Position numbers and translations under genes: made by a program
Part shown: positions 43,384 through 51,726 of the stretch, piece by piece
Numbering within the stretch: the first letter of the stretch is position 1
How the letters are laid out: each line of letters opens with the position of its first letter
Notes under the pieces: model-generated
What the model saw: the letters and a program-made list of their open reading frames with translations, nothing else
What the model was told of the DNA's origin: nothing
Database searches by the model: none
DNA from: Nocardiopsis sinuspersici
GTDB lineage: Bacteria > Actinomycetota > Actinomycetes > Streptosporangiales > Streptosporangiaceae
Assembly (NCBI GenBank): GCA_008638415.1
Contig: VWVT01000009.1
Coordinates: 62,001-126,000, forward strand
Direction: 5' to 3'
DNA length: 64,000 bases

Positions 43384-44625
43384 TCACGGACGGGCGGCGA
43401 CGGCCTCCAGGACGATGGCCCGGACCTGGTCGACGATGTCCGCGCGGTCGCGTTCGAAGGCCTCGTCGGTGACGACCTCCTCGTCGGCCGTACCGAACCG
43501 CGGGACCGGCGTGTGCACGTGCCCCGCGGGGATGTCGCGGCCGGTGGCGTCGCGCAGCAGGGTGTTGCGGTAGGCGATCTCGTTGGACAGGTAGTCACCG
43601 CCGCTGCCGGACACGGCCGTCGAGCCGGCGGTCGGACCGTCCTCCCGGTCCACCCTCTCGCTCTCCCCCTCGGGCACCTCGACGACCCCGGTGCTGTCGC
43701 GCACGGGGAAGCGGCCGGTCTCGGCGGCGGCGATCGCGCCCCGGTCCAGGGTGGACTCGCTCCACTGCGGCTGCGGGTCCACCGTGGGCACACCCTCCGG
43801 AACCGGGATCATCCCCTCGGCCCTGTCCCCCACGTTGTCGGGGGAGCCGCCCCGCCAGGCCCCGTTGTAGGCCTCCAGGTCGAAACCGCCGCCGCCCTGG
43901 CTGACGGTGACGACCGCGTCGGCCGGCCGCCCACCCGTGTAGTGGGGCAGCAGCACCCTCTCGACCATGCCGTCGGTGAAATCGCTCCAGCGCACGGGGA
44001 ACACCGCCGCCTCGATGGCGACGGGGCCCGACTCGGTCCGGACCGTGGTGCCGTCGAGCGCGAGCGCGGCGGCGCCGGACGGGTTGCCGTCCCGGTCCCC
44101 GCCGAACGGGTCGAACCCCGTGACCACCACCCGCAGGGCGTCGGGGTCCTCGGGGAAGTCCATCTCGCCGTGCCCGCGTGAGAGCCCCTCCAGATCGGAC
44201 ACGAGTGCGGCCCGCTCGGCGTCCTCCAGCGGGAACGACGGCTCCCACTCGCGCAGCGCCGAGACCATGCCGAGCCGCGCCCAGTACAGAGGGCGGTCGT
44301 CCCCGGCGCCCAGGTCACCGGAGACGCGCCCCTCGCCCTGGGCCCGGTCCACCGCGGCGCGCCACAGGCCCGCGCCGTGCCGCTCGACGGCGGCGCGGGC
44401 GGCGCCCGGGTCACCGGCTCCGCGCAGGTCGTCGGCCAGATCGGACGCCGCGGTGTCGAAACCGGAGCGCCGCAGGATCTCCTGGGGAACGTCTCCGGCG
44501 ACCCTCTCCTCCTCGGCGGTGCTCCCGCCGGCGGCCGAACACGCCGAGAGCGCGAGCACCCCGGTGATGAGTCCGGCCCCGGCCAGGCGCCCCGTGAGTC
44601 CTCGGTTTCTGGTGGGTGTGCCCAC
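43384..44625 (-). CDS. Pyroglutamyl-peptidase-like (C15) lipoprotein, Cys-to-Ser variant
   Basis: 413-aa exported lipoprotein with lipobox ALSAC (Cys29). Residues about 30-165 are an uncharacterised N-terminal domain. The C15-like domain follows: VVVTGFDPFGGDRDGNPSG matches the Pcp opening, FDLEAYN holds the active-site Glu position and AGHVHTP the His position. The catalytic-Cys segment (family A-G-T-F-V-C-N) reads GGDYLSNE, with Ser in place of Cys. Activity is therefore doubtful or serine-based. The GTG start has GGAAGAG 8 bp upstream. The gene is bracketed by ~105-bp direct repeats, suggesting insertion or duplication. Confidence 0.75.
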   Translation of the reverse strand: MGTPTRNRGLTGRLAGAGLITGVLALSACSAAGGSTAEEERVAGDVPQEILRRSGFDTAASDLADDLRGAGDPGAARAAVERHGAGLWRAAVDRAQGEGRVSGDLGAGDDRPLYWARLGMVSALREWEPSFPLEDAERAALVSDLEGLSRGHGEMDFPEDPDALRVVVTGFDPFGGDRDGNPSGAAALALDGTTVRTESGPVAIEAAVFPVRWSDFTDGMVERVLLPHYTGGRPADAVVTVSQGGGGFDLEAYNGAWRGGSPDNVGDRAEGMIPVPEGVPTVDPQPQWSESTLDRGAIAAAETGRFPVRDSTGVVEVPEGESERVDREDGPTAGSTAVSGSGGDYLSNEIAYRNTLLRDATGRDIPAGHVHTPVPRFGTADEEVVTDEAFERDRADIVDQVRAIVLEAVAARP

Positions 44626-45022
44626 AGCGGGTTCTCTTCCGTCGTTGGAAACGGGGGGTGCGGCCGGGTCCGGGCACGGGCCCTGGTCGGCCTCCGCGCC
44701 CGCCATCGGGGGTCTTCGGGTGCCGGACGTGGAACGGCCCCGCCGGGCTGCTGCCCGGCGGGGCCGTCACGTGTGCTGGACCGATGCGGCGGTCGCCTCA
44801 CGGCGCGGTGCACAACACGGCTCCTGCCACCCTTGCGGGCGCGGTATTCCGTGAAGGCTATGTGTGGAGCCCGGGGGACACTTGCTACCGCACCGTCCAG
44901 CACCCCGTACAACGGGAGGGGCGGGGCCGGTATTCCGCGACGGCGGAATCGTTTCCGTGTTCTCCCGCCGAGGTCGCCGGAGCGCCCGCCCAGGCGGACG
45001 GGGACCGGTCCGGGAACCGGCG
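44626..45022. other. Intergenic region with repeat copy B
   Basis: 397 bp between the lipoprotein and LacI genes, both on the minus strand. It holds repeat copy B and two GGTATTCCG words (44851-44859 and 44929-44937). No gene is seen. Confidence 0.55.
44723..44829 (+). repeat. ~105-bp direct repeat, copy B
   Basis: Second copy of the element at 43231-43335, with the same 13-bp stem (44736-44748 with 44753-44765). Here it is downstream of the minus-strand lacI gene and upstream of the lipoprotein gene. Confidence 0.85.
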
Positions 45023-46006
45023 TCAGACCGGGGAGGCGGTGCTCTCCCGGGAGGTCAGCCTCGGTTCCAGCAGGGTGACCCCCGGGTGCGCGGGGCCGTC
45101 GATCTTGTCCATGAGCAGGCCGACCGCCCTGGCCCCGACCTCCTCGGCGGGCAGGTCCACCGAGGTCAGCGGCGGCCCCCCGGAGGGGACGGGGCCGATG
45201 GCGACCACGGACAGCCCGGGGGGAGTACGGCCGTACTCGGTGAAGGCGTCGAGCAGCGGGCCGACCGAGGGCTCGTTGTGCACGATGAGGCCGGTGAGGC
45301 CGGGCCGCTCGCGCAGCAGCTCCTCCGCCACGCCTTGCGCGGTGTCGGGTGAACAGGGGCGCAGGGTGGCGCGGACGCCGCGCTCGGCGGCGGCGAGTTC
45401 GAATCCGGTGACGGTGCGCTCGGCGAACCCGGTGCGCCGCTCGTAGACCGAGGGCGGCTGGCCGACGAAGGCGATTTCGGTGTGGCCGAGGTCGGCGAGG
45501 TGGTGCACGCAGGCCGCGCCCGCGGCGGCGAAGTCCAGGTCCACACAGGTCAGGCCCTCGGTGTCCTCGGGAACGCCGATGAGGACCGAGGGCAGGTCCA
45601 GCTCGCGCAGGACGGGCACGCGCGCGTCGTCGGCCTCCACGTCCATGACGATGACACCGTCCACCATGGCGCCTCCGGCGACCCTGCGCAGGCCGTCGGG
45701 CCCCTCGCCCTGGGTGAGCAGGAGGACGTCGTGGTCGTGCGCGCGGGCGGCGGTGACGACGGAGACGGCGAAGCGCATGGCGACGGGGACGTGCACGTCC
45801 TCGCGCAGCGGGATGACCAGGGCGATCACGTTGGTGCGGCGGCTGGCCAGGGAGCGCGCGCCCGCGTGCGGCTGGTAGCCGAGGGCCTCGATGCTCTCGC
45901 GCACCCGGCGCCTGGTGGACTCGGAGATGGACCGCTTGCCGCTGAGGACGTAGGAGACCGTGCTCGGCGACACACCGGCGTGCCGGGCCACATCGGAGAT
46001 CCGCAC
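45023..46006 (-). CDS. LacI-family sugar repressor
   Basis: 327-aa repressor. The N-terminal HTH is VRISDVARHAGVSPSTVSYV, with hinge helix in YQPHAGARSLASRRTN (about 46-61). The periplasmic-binding-like effector domain has VIALVIPLREDVHVPV, DGVIVMDVEADDARV and LTSVDLPAEEVGARAV. GTG 46006 is chosen because a -35/-10 pair and a LacI operator lie directly upstream; the frame is open further back but would overlap the promoter. The same operator type occurs at GH3/importer and GH74, so it likely co-controls the xyloglucan locus and itself. Confidence 0.88.
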   Translation of the reverse strand: MRISDVARHAGVSPSTVSYVLSGKRSISESTRRRVRESIEALGYQPHAGARSLASRRTNVIALVIPLREDVHVPVAMRFAVSVVTAARAHDHDVLLLTQGEGPDGLRRVAGGAMVDGVIVMDVEADDARVPVLRELDLPSVLIGVPEDTEGLTCVDLDFAAAGAACVHHLADLGHTEIAFVGQPPSVYERRTGFAERTVTGFELAAAERGVRATLRPCSPDTAQGVAEELLRERPGLTGLIVHNEPSVGPLLDAFTEYGRTPPGLSVVAIGPVPSGGPPLTSVDLPAEEVGARAVGLLMDKIDGPAHPGVTLLEPRLTSRESTASPV

Positions 46007-46025
46007 CGTGCCGTCCCGTCCGTCG

Positions 46026-46039
46026 TCGAACCGATTCGA
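46026..46039 (-). promoter_or_regulatory. LacI-type operator C (autoregulatory)
   Basis: TCGAACCGATTCGA at the predicted transcription start of lacI, 20 bp before the GTG. Confidence 0.7.
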
Positions 46040-46043
46040 AGAG

Positions 46044-46072
46044 ATGTTACGCACCACACCACACTGGCGCAA
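46044..46072 (-). promoter_or_regulatory. lacI core promoter
   Basis: On the minus strand: TTGCGC (-35, 46067-46072), a 17-bp spacer, TAACAT (-10, 46044-46049). Operator C covers the start site. Confidence 0.65.
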
Positions 46073-46292
46073 CGCCGCGGGCGCCGCCAGGGGATACGGG
46101 ACCGCGTGGTGTGGTGCCCCGCGGCGGCGCCGTGAGGGGGCGCGGCGGTGACGTCCGCCGGCCGTGGTCCGCCGGCCACAAACGGACGCGGCCGCCACGA
46201 GGAGCCCTCCGCTCGCCAGGGTCTGACCTGCGAAGCGTTCGACCATCGTGCGGTGGCCCCCCCGCCGACGGCCCCCGACGAAGAGGACTCCC

Positions 46293-46700
46293 GTGCTCCC
46301 CCACACCCTGCCCCACATGATCGGGCCGGTCCTGTCCGCGCTCCTGGGAGCCGCCGGACTGGCCTGCTGCTTCGCCGCTCCGAGGGGACGCCGTGCTCTC
46401 ACCGGCGTCGGGGGCGGGCTCGTCCTGTTCGCCTCGGCGGTCCGGCTGGTCCTCGTGCTCCTGTACCAGCCGACCGAGTCCCTGCTCTCCGGCCTCTTCG
46501 GCGGCAGGACCGCGGGCATGGCCGTCGACGGCCTGGACTACTTCGCCCACTCGCTGTTCGCCACCGGGCTGCTCCTACTCGTCCTCGGCGCCACCCGCCG
46601 TCCTCCGCGCGTACGCGCTCCCCGGCCCGCGCACGTCCCGGCGGGGCCGTACCCGCCCGGTCCGGCCGCGCCCCGCCCGCACGGTCCCGTACAGCGCTGA
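46293..46700 (+). CDS. Small membrane protein (pair 1, first gene)
   Basis: 135-aa protein with three or four hydrophobic helices (about 8-30, 35-58, 78-98) and a Pro/Arg-rich cytoplasmic tail from residue 100 (TRRPPRVRAPRPAHV). The GTG start lies after GAAGAGGAC. Unknown function. It is followed 22 bp later by a second membrane protein with the same layout. The architecture resembles the 51327/51727 pair. Confidence 0.62.
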   Translation: MLPHTLPHMIGPVLSALLGAAGLACCFAAPRGRRALTGVGGGLVLFASAVRLVLVLLYQPTESLLSGLFGGRTAGMAVDGLDYFAHSLFATGLLLLVLGATRRPPRVRAPRPAHVPAGPYPPGPAAPRPHGPVQR

Positions 46701-46722
46701 TCCCCCACACCCGGAGCCAACC

Positions 46723-47235
46723 ATGGTCTCTCTCGTCCTGAACCTGCTGTTCTACTCCCTGCCCCTCCTCGTCTGCGGCGTGGTGGCGCTACTGCGGGCG
46801 GCGGGCTCCCCCAGCGGCCGGGGCCTGGTCTTCGCCGGGGGCGGCCTGCTGGTTCTCGCCGCCCTCGTCACGGGAGGCTGGGAGGTGTGGACGTGGTCCC
46901 GGTTCTCGGGTCCGCACAGCTCCTTCTCGTGGCGGATGGCGATGCCCCCGCCGCTCCTCCCGTCCACGACCATGGCCTACGGCGCCGGTCGCGCCCTCCT
47001 GCTGACGGCCGCGCTCGCCCTCCTGCTGTTCGGGGTGCTCAGCGCCCGACGGCACCAGCGGGCCGCTCCCGCCGCCGACCCCGGCCACCAGCAGCCGACG
47101 GGTCCCGGCCACCCATCGCGACCGGGCCGGCCCCACGACGGCTTCCGGCCGCAGGCCCCCGCTCCCGGACGCCCGCCCGCATCTCCGCCCGGGTCCGGAC
47201 CACCGAGAGGCCAAGGGCCCCGTATCGACGGCTAG
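46723..47235 (+). CDS. Small membrane protein with Pro-rich tail (pair 1, second gene)
   Basis: 170-aa protein. Helices are predicted at about 4-24, 35-53 and 85-104, separated by an extracytoplasmic loop containing WEVWTWSRFSGPHSSFSW. Residues 110-170 are His/Pro/Gly-rich and disordered. No family is recognised. It is likely co-transcribed with the preceding gene. The aromatic loop suggests a binding surface, which is speculation. Confidence 0.62.
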   Translation: MVSLVLNLLFYSLPLLVCGVVALLRAAGSPSGRGLVFAGGGLLVLAALVTGGWEVWTWSRFSGPHSSFSWRMAMPPPLLPSTTMAYGAGRALLLTAALALLLFGVLSARRHQRAAPAADPGHQQPTGPGHPSRPGRPHDGFRPQAPAPGRPPASPPGSGPPRGQGPRIDG

Positions 47236-47491
47236 CCCTGTTGCGGCGGGTCGGCCGGAACACCGGCACGACCGCCGACCAACACGGAGGCAGGGCCAGC
47301 GAGCCTGTCACCAGGTACTCCACGGCCCGGACCACCGTCTCGTCCATGGGTCCGCGTGGGGGCGGCACCGATCCGTATCCACCGATTGCGTTAGCGTGGT
47401 CCGCGCATTCCGGGATGGGCGACCGCACATACGGCCGGCACGGACTCTCCATACCCCTTCGCCGGAATCACGGGGGAGTCTTCAGAGAACA

Positions 47492-48613
47492 GTGACACGC
47501 AAACGCAAGAAGCACCATCTGCGGCACCGTCCAGACGCCTGGGGGACCAGACCGGCCAAGCGAGGCAAACGCCGTCCCCGGAGCTGGGACTTCGAGCTCA
47601 TCCGGATCCTGGCCTGGATGGGGGCCTCTTCAGCCATGGCACTGGCGCTGCTCGGGGTGATCGGCGGGGTGGCCCTCAACGCCCTGGTCCACCCGCTGGT
47701 CACGGACGCGGCCTTCGCCCAGGGCGGCCGAGTCGCCGAAGCCGAGGTCACCGGTGTGGTGGAGGGCGAGGCCCAGGTCGCTTTCACCGTCGACGGCGAA
47801 CAGGTGGAGACCGTCGCCGCCGGAGCCTACGATCCCCACCACGATCCCCGTGAGGTGGAGATCCGGTATCTGCCGGAGTCCCCCCATGAGGCGGTTCTGG
47901 CGGACCACAGCGCCTCGTGGGGACCGGCGCTGCTCTCCGTGCTCACACTGGCCGCACTGATGTCCTGGCTGTTGGCCCACACCTGGTACGGGGGTGGAAC
48001 CCCGCCCGCCGTCAGGGCCCGCCTGCGCAGGCGGGCCCCGGCCCTGCCGACCGCTCGGTGGTCGGTCCCGGCCGTGCTGTGCCTCTGCGTCGGCACTCTT
48101 CTCTGCGCATGGCCGTACCTGGACGCCACCCCCGCGGAGATGGTGCGCCTCGATCCCTCGTTCACCTGGTTCACCATGGGAACGGCCGTGCTCCTGGTCG
48201 CCGTGCCGCTGGCCTGGCGAGCGACCGCACGCCACGCGGCCCTCAACCGTGCGGCCCTCCCCTCCCGTCCGCACTCTCCGGCAAGGAAGGTAGGGGTGAA
48301 GGCGGCCGTGGTCCTGGTGTGCCTGTTGATCCTTGCGGTGCCCGGGCACCTGCTCGCGAAGCGTCTACGGAACGATGCGGCCCTGTCGTCCGGCCCGACG
48401 GTTCGGGGAACCGTGGAAGCGGTCGACAAGAGCAGCAGAAGGGGTTGCTGGTTCTCTGTAAGGGTCTCCTACCAGGTGGAGGACCTTCCCTACGAACGCA
48501 CGCTCGACATCGGCTGCTCCGACCAGAGGAGCCACACCGCCGGCGACACGGTCCTTCTGGAGACGAGCTCCACCGATCCCGCCCTGGTGAGGATCGCGGA
48601 CCGCTCCAGGTAG
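47492..48613 (+). CDS. DUF3592-like membrane protein
   Basis: 373-aa integral membrane protein with a highly basic N-terminus (KRKKHHLRHRP and further Arg/Lys). Helices are at about 45-65, 150-170, 190-210, 225-245 and 275-295. Two extracytoplasmic segments (about 75-145 and 305-373) share the pattern VTGVVEGEAQVAF... and VRGTVEAVDKSS..., each with an IRYLPESP- or LLETSSTDP-type end. This is the DUF3592 pattern, duplicated. The GTG start has AGAGAA upstream. Function unknown. Confidence 0.62.
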   Translation: MTRKRKKHHLRHRPDAWGTRPAKRGKRRPRSWDFELIRILAWMGASSAMALALLGVIGGVALNALVHPLVTDAAFAQGGRVAEAEVTGVVEGEAQVAFTVDGEQVETVAAGAYDPHHDPREVEIRYLPESPHEAVLADHSASWGPALLSVLTLAALMSWLLAHTWYGGGTPPAVRARLRRRAPALPTARWSVPAVLCLCVGTLLCAWPYLDATPAEMVRLDPSFTWFTMGTAVLLVAVPLAWRATARHAALNRAALPSRPHSPARKVGVKAAVVLVCLLILAVPGHLLAKRLRNDAALSSGPTVRGTVEAVDKSSRRGCWFSVRVSYQVEDLPYERTLDIGCSDQRSHTAGDTVLLETSSTDPALVRIADRSR

Positions 48614-48633
48614 CCCTCGCACCAGCCGTGGCC

Positions 48634-51123
48634 CTACGGCGCCCGCGTCTCCTCGGGGTCCCGCGGGTCCTCCTCCGCCTCCAGGCGGATCGTTCCCGCG
48701 CCGCCGTCGATGGTGATCATCTGGCCGTCGCGCAGCAGCTCGGTCACGCCGGGCACGCAGATCACGGCGGGGATGCCGTACTCCCGGGCGACCGTGGGCC
48801 CGTGCGCCATGGTCGATCCCGTCTCCACCACCAGCCCTCCGGCGGTCATGAACAGGGGCGTCCACCCCGGGTCCGTGGTCTGCGCGACCAGGATCTCCCC
48901 CGGCTCCAGCGAGGCCCCAGCCGGATCGTGGACCACCCTGGCCCTGCCGGTCGCGGTCCCCGACGAGGCGGGCACGCCGACGAGCTCCCCGTCCGTCCCC
49001 GCCGGGAGGGCAGGCAGCGCGGTCTCCACGTCGGTGCCGTCGGACAGCAGGAGCGGGGGCACCCGGCGGCGGCGCCGCTCGCGCAGGTACTCGGCTCTGC
49101 GCTCGGCGACCAGCGCGCGCTGGTCGGTTCCGCCCACCAGTGCGCGTGCCTCCGCGAGCGTGAGGAACATGATGTCGTCGGGGAGGCCGATGCGCCCCTC
49201 CCCGGCCATCTGCTCCCCGACCAGGAGGAGCTGGCGTCGCGTCTCGGCGATCGAGTACAGCCAGGCGAACTTGGGGTACTCCCGCAGCCCCGCCAGGGCT
49301 CGTGCCCGCCCGAAGAAGAAGTCCGCCAGGCGCGCGCGGACCGGCCGGGTGGCGAGCGCCCTCCGGACCAGTACGCCTCTCACGCGCTCGGCCTCGGCGG
49401 CGGCCCGGGCGAACCTCCGGTCGGGCGCCTGGTCGGGATCGGTCACCCGCAGGTAGTTGGCGATCACCGCGAACAGGGGCGCGGGGTCCTCCGACCAGCG
49501 GGGCACGCCGGCGTCGATCTCGGCGGCGCCGCGGTGCCCGTACCTCTCCAGGAAGCCGCCGAGGCCGATGTCGGGGAGCGTCCCCGCGCGGTAGCGGTCC
49601 GCCAGCTCCTCCGGCGGGGTGCCCTGGAGCACTTCCCGGTGCTCGCGCGCCCCGACCGCCAGCCGCCACAGCGCGAGGTCCATCTCCGTGGTGACGTTGT
49701 GCGGCATCCCGCCGAGGACGGCGGCGACCTCGCCCGGTTCCGCGATCCCCCGGAGCAGCAGTTCGGGTGCCCTGGCGGAGAGGAGGCCGACGTACAGGGG
49801 GCCCATCATCCGGGTCAGGCCCTCCGTCAGCGCGTGGCTCTGGACGGCCGTCGCGTACTCCAGCCGGTCCCGGGCCGTGACCACGCGCTCAGGGGCGCGG
49901 GAGGCCTGCTGACGCATCGACTCGCCCGCACGCAGCATGCGGCGCCTGGCGTCGTCGGGATCGGCGAGCGCGGCCATGCCCTGGGCGACGAGGCCCCTGG
50001 TGAGCGGCAGGACCCGCACGGCGACCCCGGCCACCCGGCGCGGGTCGATCCGCCCGCCGGAACGCGGGGCGAAGCGGGGGTCCTCCAGGAGGTGGCGGAC
50101 GGCCGCCGAGGCCCGGGGACCGTAGAGGGTCATGGCGTCCGGCAGGGAGTCCCGGATCCAGCGGTTGCGCAGGAAGGGGGTCAGGTCGAGGTAGAACCTG
50201 CCTCCCACGGCGACCGCCATGCCGCCCTCTCCGTCGGGGTCGACGTCGGCGCCCACGGAGTCGAACCACGCGGCGGCGACGGCCTTGAGCGCGGACATGC
50301 CCATCGGGGTGAAGGGGCGGAGCATGCCCTGCATGTGCCCGCCCTCGAAGTAGGCGCGGGGCCCGTCGTCGTGCCGGGGAGGCAGGGGGAAGAGGGTGGT
50401 GATCGCGCGGGACTGGAGGATCCACGGGGTTCCGTCGCGGTCGAGGGCCCACTCGACGTCCTGCGGCGATCCGAAGTACGTCCCGAGCCGGTCCCCCGCC
50501 GCGTGCAGCGCCTCCACCTCCCCCGGGGACAGGCACCCCTCGTCCGGGCCCTCGACCGCCCCGTCCGCGGCCACGACGTAGTGGTCGGGCCGGACCGTGC
50601 CGTCGACCACGGCGGCGCCGAGGCCGGGCACGGCGTCCACGACGGTCTCCCCCCGGGTGCCGGTGACCGGGTTGGCGGTGAACAGCACGCCCGCGGCCCG
50701 GGGCTCGACCATGCGCTGCACGACGACGGCCATGTGCGCCGCGTCGTCGTCGATGCCCCGGTCGCGCCGGTAGGCGACGGCCCGGTCGGTCCACAGGGAG
50801 TCCCAGCACCGCCGGACGGCCGTGAGGAGGTCGTCGACGCCCTCGACGTCGAGGTAGGTGTCCTGCTGGCCCGCGAAGGAGGCGTCCGGCAGGTCCTCGG
50901 CGGTGGCGCTGGACCGCACGGCCACCCGGCCCCCGCCGAGGGCCTCGTAGGCGGCGGTCACCTCGTCGGTCGGCAGGGTCCCGGAGCGGTGGGCCTCGGT
51001 GGTCACGCAAAAACCCGGTGGGACGCGTTCCCCGGCGGCGATCACCCCGCCCAGCCCGACGGCCTTGCCGCCGACCAGGTCGATCATGCCCTCAGTGATC
51101 CGGTCCAGTTCCACCACGAGCAC
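48634..51123 (-). CDS. PEP-synthase/rifampicin phosphotransferase-like enzyme
   Basis: 829-aa cytoplasmic enzyme with three modules. The N-terminal ATP-grasp domain (about 10-265) has VGGKAVGLGG, RVAVRSSATAEDLPDASFAGQQDT and a metal-binding DVEWALD. A central helical domain (about 290-690) and a C-terminal swivelling His domain (about 715-815) follow, with His774 in GSTMAHGPTVAREYGIPAV as phospho-carrier. This order (ATP, substrate, His) is that of rifampicin phosphotransferase rather than PEP synthase, as is KFAWLYSIAETRRQLLLVGEQ. The start GTG follows GGAGGTGA. It could inactivate rifamycins or phosphorylate an unknown substrate; the latter cannot be excluded. Confidence 0.8.
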   Translation of the reverse strand: MLVVELDRITEGMIDLVGGKAVGLGGVIAAGERVPPGFCVTTEAHRSGTLPTDEVTAAYEALGGGRVAVRSSATAEDLPDASFAGQQDTYLDVEGVDDLLTAVRRCWDSLWTDRAVAYRRDRGIDDDAAHMAVVVQRMVEPRAAGVLFTANPVTGTRGETVVDAVPGLGAAVVDGTVRPDHYVVAADGAVEGPDEGCLSPGEVEALHAAGDRLGTYFGSPQDVEWALDRDGTPWILQSRAITTLFPLPPRHDDGPRAYFEGGHMQGMLRPFTPMGMSALKAVAAAWFDSVGADVDPDGEGGMAVAVGGRFYLDLTPFLRNRWIRDSLPDAMTLYGPRASAAVRHLLEDPRFAPRSGGRIDPRRVAGVAVRVLPLTRGLVAQGMAALADPDDARRRMLRAGESMRQQASRAPERVVTARDRLEYATAVQSHALTEGLTRMMGPLYVGLLSARAPELLLRGIAEPGEVAAVLGGMPHNVTTEMDLALWRLAVGAREHREVLQGTPPEELADRYRAGTLPDIGLGGFLERYGHRGAAEIDAGVPRWSEDPAPLFAVIANYLRVTDPDQAPDRRFARAAAEAERVRGVLVRRALATRPVRARLADFFFGRARALAGLREYPKFAWLYSIAETRRQLLLVGEQMAGEGRIGLPDDIMFLTLAEARALVGGTDQRALVAERRAEYLRERRRRRVPPLLLSDGTDVETALPALPAGTDGELVGVPASSGTATGRARVVHDPAGASLEPGEILVAQTTDPGWTPLFMTAGGLVVETGSTMAHGPTVAREYGIPAVICVPGVTELLRDGQMITIDGGAGTIRLEAEEDPRDPEETRAP

Positions 51124-51326
51124 GGCGTCACCTCCGAGTGTCCTGCCGTCCCCCCATACTCCCCGCCGGAGCGACGGTTTTCCACGAGAAAGGGCGCGCT
51201 GTGGAAAACTCCTGTGCCGGATCCGCCGTCCTAAGGCGCACAGGCGGACGGCGGGTCACCGCGTCGACACGGAAGAACCGCCCGTCGTCGGAGCCTGGCC
51301 CGCGCACCCCCCACGAAAGGCCCCGG

Positions 51327-51710
51327 ATGTTCGGTCTCCACTCCCTCTCCTCCGTCCTGGCCCTGCTGTTCGAGAGCCTCTACGTGGTGATCGGGGTCGT
51401 CGTGCTCGCCCTCACCGCCATGGTGGCGGCCGACCGGAAGGGACTCGTCGCCATGGGCGGCGTGGTGCTCGGCATCGGCGCCCTCGGCGACGTGGTGGCC
51501 CAGGCCTGGGCCTTCGTCGCCCTGCGCATGGGCACGGTCCCCCACCTGCCGCCCGAACTGCCGTTCGTCCTCCACAACGTGTTCACGTTCGTGTTCGTCG
51601 GAGGCCTCCTCGTCCTGGTGCTGGCCGCGACCAGGCGCTCCGCCGGACGGGCCGTCGCCGCGCCGCCGCCTCCGCCGCACCCCGGCCCCCAGCCCTCCCC
51701 CGGCCGCTGA
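51327..51710 (+). CDS. Small membrane protein (pair 2, first gene)
   Basis: 127-aa protein with three or four helices (about 5-30, 38-60, 85-103) ending LVLVLAATRRSAGRA, then a Pro-rich tail. It resembles the first gene of pair 1 (which ends LLLVLGATRRPPRV). ATG 51327 is supported by AAAGG. It is followed 16 bp later by another membrane gene. Function unknown. Confidence 0.62.
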   Translation: MFGLHSLSSVLALLFESLYVVIGVVVLALTAMVAADRKGLVAMGGVVLGIGALGDVVAQAWAFVALRMGTVPHLPPELPFVLHNVFTFVFVGGLLVLVLAATRRSAGRAVAAPPPPPHPGPQPSPGR

Positions 51711-51726
51711 CACGAGGAGCCCTTCC

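Noticed and set aside
43231-44829. Insertion sequence ends
   Set aside because: The repeats are direct, contain terminators, and enclose no transposase.
47917-51234. 1105-codon plus-strand open frame
   Set aside because: Antisense to the PEP-synthase-like gene and overlapping the DUF3592-like gene; typical GC-driven shadow.
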